Below are positions 60,629-64,000 of a stretch of 64,000 nt of DNA, one piece after another. The position numbers were made by a program, and so were the translations under genes. The stretch comes from Priestia koreensis (lineage in GTDB: Bacteria > Bacillota > Bacilli > Bacillales > Bacillaceae_H): the NCBI RefSeq assembly GCF_001274935.1, contig NZ_LILC01000037.1, positions 186,001-250,000 of the forward strand, in the 5' to 3' direction. The first letter of the stretch is position 1. Each line of letters begins with the position of its first letter. Below the pieces are notes generated by a model. It was not told the DNA's origin and made no database searches. It worked only from the letters and a program-made list of their open reading frames with translations.

Positions 60629-61063
60629 TTATATGATTTTTTCTCCTAACTTATCGATTAGTTCGTTGAGCTCTTCTAGCGTATAACGATAGATTGATAA
60701 GCTTCCACCAAAAGGATCTGCAATATCCTCTTTTATTCCTTGAACATATTCTTTTAACGTAAACGTTTTTTCAATCGCTCTCGGTGATTGAGCCACAACC
60801 ATTTGCTTGTGACTTTCTCCCATTGTCAGAATATGCGTTGCCCAATTGATCAATTCAAGATCTAACACTTGTGAGGAGTGCTGATGACTAATTCCTTTTT
60901 CTAAAAGGGCTTCCGTTGCTTGAGTAGATGCTGAACTGCCATTGGCTGCAAATACCCCAGCTGATTTCACTTCAACATTAGGAAGTTTTTTTGCTTTTAA
61001 TAGTGCTTCCGCCATTGGGCTTCTGCACGTATTACCTGTACAAACAAATAGAATTTTTTTCAC
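60629..61063 (-). CDS. ywlE: Protein-arginine-phosphatase YwlE
   Basis: 144 residues of the low-molecular-weight phosphatase fold. P-loop VCTGNTCRSPMAEALL with nucleophile Cys8, Arg14, and the Thr (residue 12) that in YwlE favours phosphoarginine over phosphotyrosine; general acid Asp in IADPFGGSL. It counters McsB arginine kinase in B. subtilis. GTG start at 61063, 8 nt after AAAGGAGG. Confidence 0.93.
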   Translation of the reverse strand: MKKILFVCTGNTCRSPMAEALLKAKKLPNVEVKSAGVFAANGSSASTQATEALLEKGISHQHSSQVLDLELINWATHILTMGESHKQMVVAQSPRAIEKTFTLKEYVQGIKEDIADPFGGSLSIYRYTLEELNELIDKLGEKII

Positions 61064-61121
61064 AAAAAATCCTCCTTTGGAAATAATTATAAAACAAAAG
61101 TAGTAAAAAAGTAACAGAAAA

Positions 61122-61167
61122 TAAAAAGGTGTCGTAAAAGAGTCATAATTACTCTCTAGGACACCTT
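61122..61167 (-). terminator. Terminator of mntP
   Basis: AGGTGTC and GACACCT outer stem, AGAGT/ACTCT inner stem, then TTTTTATTTTC on the minus strand. Confidence 0.85.
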
Positions 61168-61224
61168 CTACTATATCTTCTATTATAACTGAAACTTCAC
61201 GAGGTAAACATCTTGATGCTTCAC

Positions 61225-61779
61225 TTAAAAGGGCAACAAAAGTTTAATTCCAAATGCTAATAGAATACTTCCACCGAGTGCTTCGCTATACGAACCTAAC
61301 CAACCTTGAACGCGTCTTCCTAGAAGCAAGCCAGTCCATGTTAATACCATGCTCATAATTCCAAACAAGGCAATGGTTAGCGCTGTTCTCGCACCAAAGA
61401 TTCCTAAGCTAAGACCTACAGAAAAACTATCTAAGCTAACACTTAACGCAAAGACAATCAGACCGAATCCGACAGGCTTGATCAGTGACTCTTCCCCTTT
61501 TTTAAAGGAAGCATAAATCATTTGTCCACCCAGCAAAAAGAGAAGAATTCCACCTGCATATGTAGCAAACATCCCGAACTTGTCAGAAAGAACGCGTCCG
61601 ATGATCATTCCAACTAGAGGCATCCAGATATGAAAAAAACCAATCGTGACCCCAATTAAAAAGATTTGTCGCGTGCGCAGTTTAATTAAACCCATGCCTA
61701 ATCCAACGGAAAAAGCATCCATTCCTAAAGCAAAAGCCATAATTAATAAAGTTAAAATTTCATTAATAAGTGACGACAT
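61225..61779 (-). CDS. mntP: Manganese efflux pump MntP
   Basis: 184 residues, six membrane helices in two related halves. Conserved membrane Asp motifs MAFALGMDAFSVGLGMGL (helix 1) and FALSVSLDSFSVGLSLG (helix 4). Exports Mn2+. Equivalent to B. subtilis ywlD. GAGGGGG is 12 nt before the ATG. I see no yybP-ykoY manganese riboswitch in the 112-bp upstream gap. Confidence 0.92.
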   Translation of the reverse strand: MSSLINEILTLLIMAFALGMDAFSVGLGMGLIKLRTRQIFLIGVTIGFFHIWMPLVGMIIGRVLSDKFGMFATYAGGILLFLLGGQMIYASFKKGEESLIKPVGFGLIVFALSVSLDSFSVGLSLGIFGARTALTIALFGIMSMVLTWTGLLLGRRVQGWLGSYSEALGGSILLAFGIKLLLPF

Positions 61780-61852
61780 AATTATTATAAACCCCCTCGG
61801 ACGTGCCTATTTCACTTTATGCATTCCGAAAAAGGTTTAGAAGAAAAGTTTT

Positions 61853-61884
61853 AAAAAAGTCCTTCCCACCACGGAAAGGACTTT
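61853..61884 (-). terminator. Terminator of ywlC
   Basis: AAAGTCCTTTCC, loop, GGAAGGACTTT, then TTTTAAAAC on the minus strand. Confidence 0.88.
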
Positions 61885-61891
61885 AATACTG

Positions 61892-62935
61892 TTATTCGCT
61901 TATGACATGGTGACCCGCAGCTTTGATTAGTCGGTTCATAATAGCTTGTCCGACTCCCTCTACCGGGAAGCTTTCGCTTAAAATTGTATCAACATCATAT
62001 TCATTAAATGAGCGCAGAACGTGATAAAGATCATGGGCAACCGTTGCCAGATCCTCACGCTTTCCGCAACAAATAATTTGATCTGCCTGATAATAGGCTT
62101 TGTTTTCATCAGTTGTGAGTACTCCTACCTTTTTACCAGACTGCTGATACTCATTTATTTTCTTTTGCAGAAATTCCTTACTTCCATCTACGATTAATAG
62201 CGGTGCATCAGGCGCGTAATGCGTGTACTTCATCCCCGGAGATTTCGGTGCCTCTCCTTCTTTCAATAAAGCAGGATCAACTAATACCTCACCTACTACG
62301 CTTTCTAACTGTTCCCTTGTTACGCCACCTGGTCTGAAAATGACGGGTATTTCCGTTGTGCAATCCACCACGGTGGATTCTACACCTACTCCCGTCGCTC
62401 CTCCATCGACAATTCCGCTGACTCGACCGTCCAAATCTTGGATGACGTGCTGAGCAGTAGTCGGGCTTGGCTTTCCAGAAAGGTTCGCACTTGGTGCTGC
62501 GATTGGCAGATTTGCCTCTTTAATAAGCGCAAGAGCAATCGGATGATCAGGCATACGTACCCCTACGGTTGAAAGCCCCGCAGTTACCTTATCCGACAAT
62601 CCTTCTTTCTTCTTTAAAATAATGGTCAACGGTCCTGGCCAAAAAGCTTCCATTAAACGTAACGCATGATCTGGAACTTCCTCAATAAAATCATCTAGCT
62701 GAGACTGTTCGGCAATGTGGACAATGAGCGGATTGTCGCTTGGTCGGCCTTTCGCTGAGAAAATTTTATCCACAGCCTGATCCGACGTCGCATCAGCCCC
62801 TAGACCATATACAGTTTCCGTAGGAAAAGCCACAACTTCTCCCTGTTTGAGTAACATTGATGCTTCTACTAATTGTGGATAACTTTCATGCTTCGTTTCA
62901 GATTTATCCACAATCCACAATTTTGTTTTCAACAT
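61892..62935 (-). CDS. ywlC: Threonylcarbamoyl-AMP synthase (Sua5/YwlC type)
   Basis: 347 residues, the two-domain Sua5 form. N-terminal YrdC domain (~15-205): GEVVAFPTETVYGLGADATS, KGRPSDNPLIVHI, PGPLTIILKKKEGL, PIAAPSANLSGKPSPTTAQH, STVVDCTTEIPVIFRPGGVT. C-terminal Sua5 domain (~240-347). Makes threonylcarbamoyl-adenylate for tRNA t6A. TAGGAG precedes the ATG. Three exact DnaA boxes lie within its first 60 codons. Confidence 0.96.
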   Translation of the reverse strand: MLKTKLWIVDKSETKHESYPQLVEASMLLKQGEVVAFPTETVYGLGADATSDQAVDKIFSAKGRPSDNPLIVHIAEQSQLDDFIEEVPDHALRLMEAFWPGPLTIILKKKEGLSDKVTAGLSTVGVRMPDHPIALALIKEANLPIAAPSANLSGKPSPTTAQHVIQDLDGRVSGIVDGGATGVGVESTVVDCTTEIPVIFRPGGVTREQLESVVGEVLVDPALLKEGEAPKSPGMKYTHYAPDAPLLIVDGSKEFLQKKINEYQQSGKKVGVLTTDENKAYYQADQIICCGKREDLATVAHDLYHVLRSFNEYDVDTILSESFPVEGVGQAIMNRLIKAAGHHVISE

Positions 62936-63096
62936 TTCCAGCTCCTACCTACTAAGATATTACGACTCACAATACCTGTAACTTCTACTGATTGTAATAC
63001 AATTTGACTAAAAGGACAAAATTATCCCAAGAAAAAGAAAAAATATCCACAAATTGTGGATAATATTCAAAATATAGTGGATAACTTTGTGGATAT
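62766..63096. promoter_or_regulatory. DnaA-box cluster at the 5' end and upstream of ywlC
   Basis: Exact TTATCCACA or its complement at 62766-62774 (+), 62874-62882 (-), 62904-62912 (+) and 63055-63063 (-). One-mismatch boxes at 63043-63051 (ATATCCACA), 63076-63084 (AGTGGATAA) and 63088-63096 (TGTGGATAT). The 63043-63096 group is dense enough for cooperative DnaA binding. I recall that ywlC is among DnaA-bound loci in B. subtilis. Confidence 0.82.
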
Positions 63097-63103
63097 TATC
63101 TTT

Positions 63104-63547
63104 TTATACAGAATACTTCATATAATAAAAGATATCCCCAGTCGGTGAACCCTCTACTTTTATCTTTTCTTTAATATCCACAGCCACATCGTTACTTTCG
63201 ACTTCAGCAAAGTGAAAGAGCTTAAAAAATGGAATTGCCGAACCCGTACTTGTAACGAGGTAAATATCTCTCATGTTCTTGCTGTGAATAAATTCAACCA
63301 TTGCACTGAATAAATGAATAATTCCTTGCTGCGTGGCATCACTAGACATCACTAAGGAACGTAAAAGCGCATCTTCCCCGCATGGCTGAAAGGAAATCGT
63401 CGCTAACAGCTCCCCACGATCGTTTTCCATAATGATAAAACGATCAATCGCTTCTTTTACGTTCGTTTTTCCAACTACCGCTCTTTGCAAAAACTGTTCA
63501 ATCAGCTGAATGTCTTGTTTTGTGGCGTGACGAATCGTTTCTGGCAT
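63104..63547 (-). CDS. ywlB: GNAT acetyltransferase-like protein YwlB
   Basis: About 147 residues. GNAT-type fold: MPETIRHATKQDIQLIEQFL, then AVVGKTNVKEAIDRFIIMEN, ELLATISFQPCGEDALLRSL, STGSAIPFFKLFHFAEVES. Substrate unknown. ATG at 63547 follows AGGGGGAG; the frame reaches 63562 without a better site. Between spoIIR and ywlC as in B. subtilis. Confidence 0.85.
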   Translation of the reverse strand: MPETIRHATKQDIQLIEQFLQRAVVGKTNVKEAIDRFIIMENDRGELLATISFQPCGEDALLRSLVMSSDATQQGIIHLFSAMVEFIHSKNMRDIYLVTSTGSAIPFFKLFHFAEVESNDVAVDIKEKIKVEGSPTGDIFYYMKYSV

Positions 63548-63620
63548 TGTTCTCCCCCTCATCTTTCCTTCTAGTTTTTAATCTATGAAGAAAGGTGACA
63601 AATAGAACTAGTACTAGAGT

Positions 63621-64000
63621 TTATGGCCACATTTTTGATACCCATTCGACAACAAAAAATTTCACTTTGACTTCTTTTGGATCTTCTGGCTCTTTCGTAT
63701 CAACAAACGAAGTCTTCTTAACCTTGTGTTTTACAGGCTTTTCAACTTCCTTTTCTTCCGGTTGTTGAACATCCTCTTCTGTTTTACTAGCAAAGGACTG
63801 GCCCGCATCACTTGCTTCTGTCACAGTACTCTCAGTTGGATGAGCATCATCTTTCACATTCGACGGCTTATATTCACCTGAAGGATCTTGCACAGCTGCG
63901 CCATTTGAGAAATCAAGAAAGCATAAAGGAGGAAATAGAACGCACCACCAGTTTGCTCCTTCACCTTTTCCAAGTGTGACTAAAATTGCTTCATACTTAC
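63621..64000 (-). CDS. spoIIR: Stage II sporulation protein SpoIIR (partial, N-terminus outside window)
   Basis: The frame is open to the right edge. The last ~126 codons contain the SpoIIR core ending, LGKGEGANWWCVLFPPLCFL, DFSNGAAV, then a long charged Pro/Glu/Lys/Thr-rich tail and a final VKVKFFVVEWVSKMWP. SpoIIR is secreted from the forespore and triggers SpoIIGA to process pro-sigma-E. The hydrophilic insert between the core and the final segment is longer than I would expect. Start codon not visible. Confidence 0.93.
   Translation of the reverse strand, partial: KYEAILVTLGKGEGANWWCVLFPPLCFLDFSNGAAVQDPSGEYKPSNVKDDAHPTESTVTEASDAGQSFASKTEEDVQQPEEKEVEKPVKHKVKKTSFVDTKEPEDPKEVKVKFFVVEWVSKMWP

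Noticed and set aside
61780..61891. yybP-ykoY manganese riboswitch for mntP
   Set aside because: The upstream gap is short and lacks the conserved loops.
1..64000. tRNA, rRNA, insertion sequences or prophage
   Set aside because: I saw no tRNA-like folds, rRNA stretches, transposases, integrases or phage structural genes; the repeats lack any protein of their own.

Overview
The window looks like a chromosomal piece from a Gram-positive, endospore-forming Bacillaceae with a surface layer. The evidence is spoIIID, spoIIQ, spoIID and spoIIR, a murA-ywmB-ywzB block, flhO/flhP/mbl, an atpZ-I-B-E-F-H-A-G-D-C operon, SLH-domain exoproteins and csaB. Gene order from spoIIR (right edge) to fabZ follows the Bacillus subtilis ywl-atp-ywm-ywp order as I remember it. 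The main differences are a complex I (nuo) operon between ywzB and atpC, mnaA between upp and atp, and mcp where subtilis has rpiB. I cannot assign a genus safely. Most genes are on the minus strand.

Layout. 1-1640: N-terminal half of an SLH S-layer protein, cut by the window edge. 2338-2883: acetyltransferase. 3131-3709: tandem structured repeats. 3737-11189: secondary cell wall polymer/teichoic acid locus (GT4, Wzy-like ligase/polymerase, TagA, UDP-ManNAc dehydrogenase on minus; csaB and a second GT4 on plus). 11305-19110: four secreted SLH-anchored enzymes (two GH73 glucosaminidases, a subtilase, an amidase). 19395-21760: galU and a LysM-NlpC/P60 endopeptidase. 22079-25481: ssbB, ywpF, small genes, an XRE regulator, a probable type I toxin-antitoxin pair, an unknown gene, fabZ. 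25611-29045: flhP, flhO, mbl, spoIIID. 29525-30815: second repeat cluster. 30889-35663: spoIIQ, spoIID, murA, ywmB, ywzB. 35801-46104: nuoN to nuoA (11 subunits, no nuoEFG). 46396-46900: two small membrane proteins. 47098-54271: ATP synthase operon. 54933-63547: mnaA, upp, glyA, ywlG, mcp, ywlE, mntP, ywlC, ywlB. 63621-64000: C-terminal part of spoIIR.

How the genes work together. MnaA makes UDP-ManNAc, the dehydrogenase oxidises it to UDP-ManNAcA, TagA, the GT4 enzymes and the Wzy-like protein build a wall polymer, and CsaB pyruvylates it. That pyruvylated polymer is the anchor for SLH domains, and the same window carries five SLH proteins (an S-layer protein and four wall-acting or proteolytic enzymes). 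The nuo and atp operons form a respiratory block.

Best leads for something undescribed: (1) a compact toxin/antisense-RNA module at 23948-24268 with promoters and terminators on both strands; (2) a csaB 5' leader with two mutually exclusive folds followed by an intrinsic terminator; (3) a ~120-nt structured repeat present in nine full copies with compensatory changes in its stems; (4) a DnaA-box cluster at 62766-63096 (four exact boxes); (5) four 38-residue Ala/Lys/Glu repeats added to NuoC. All readings come from sequence inspection alone; no database search or folding program was run.
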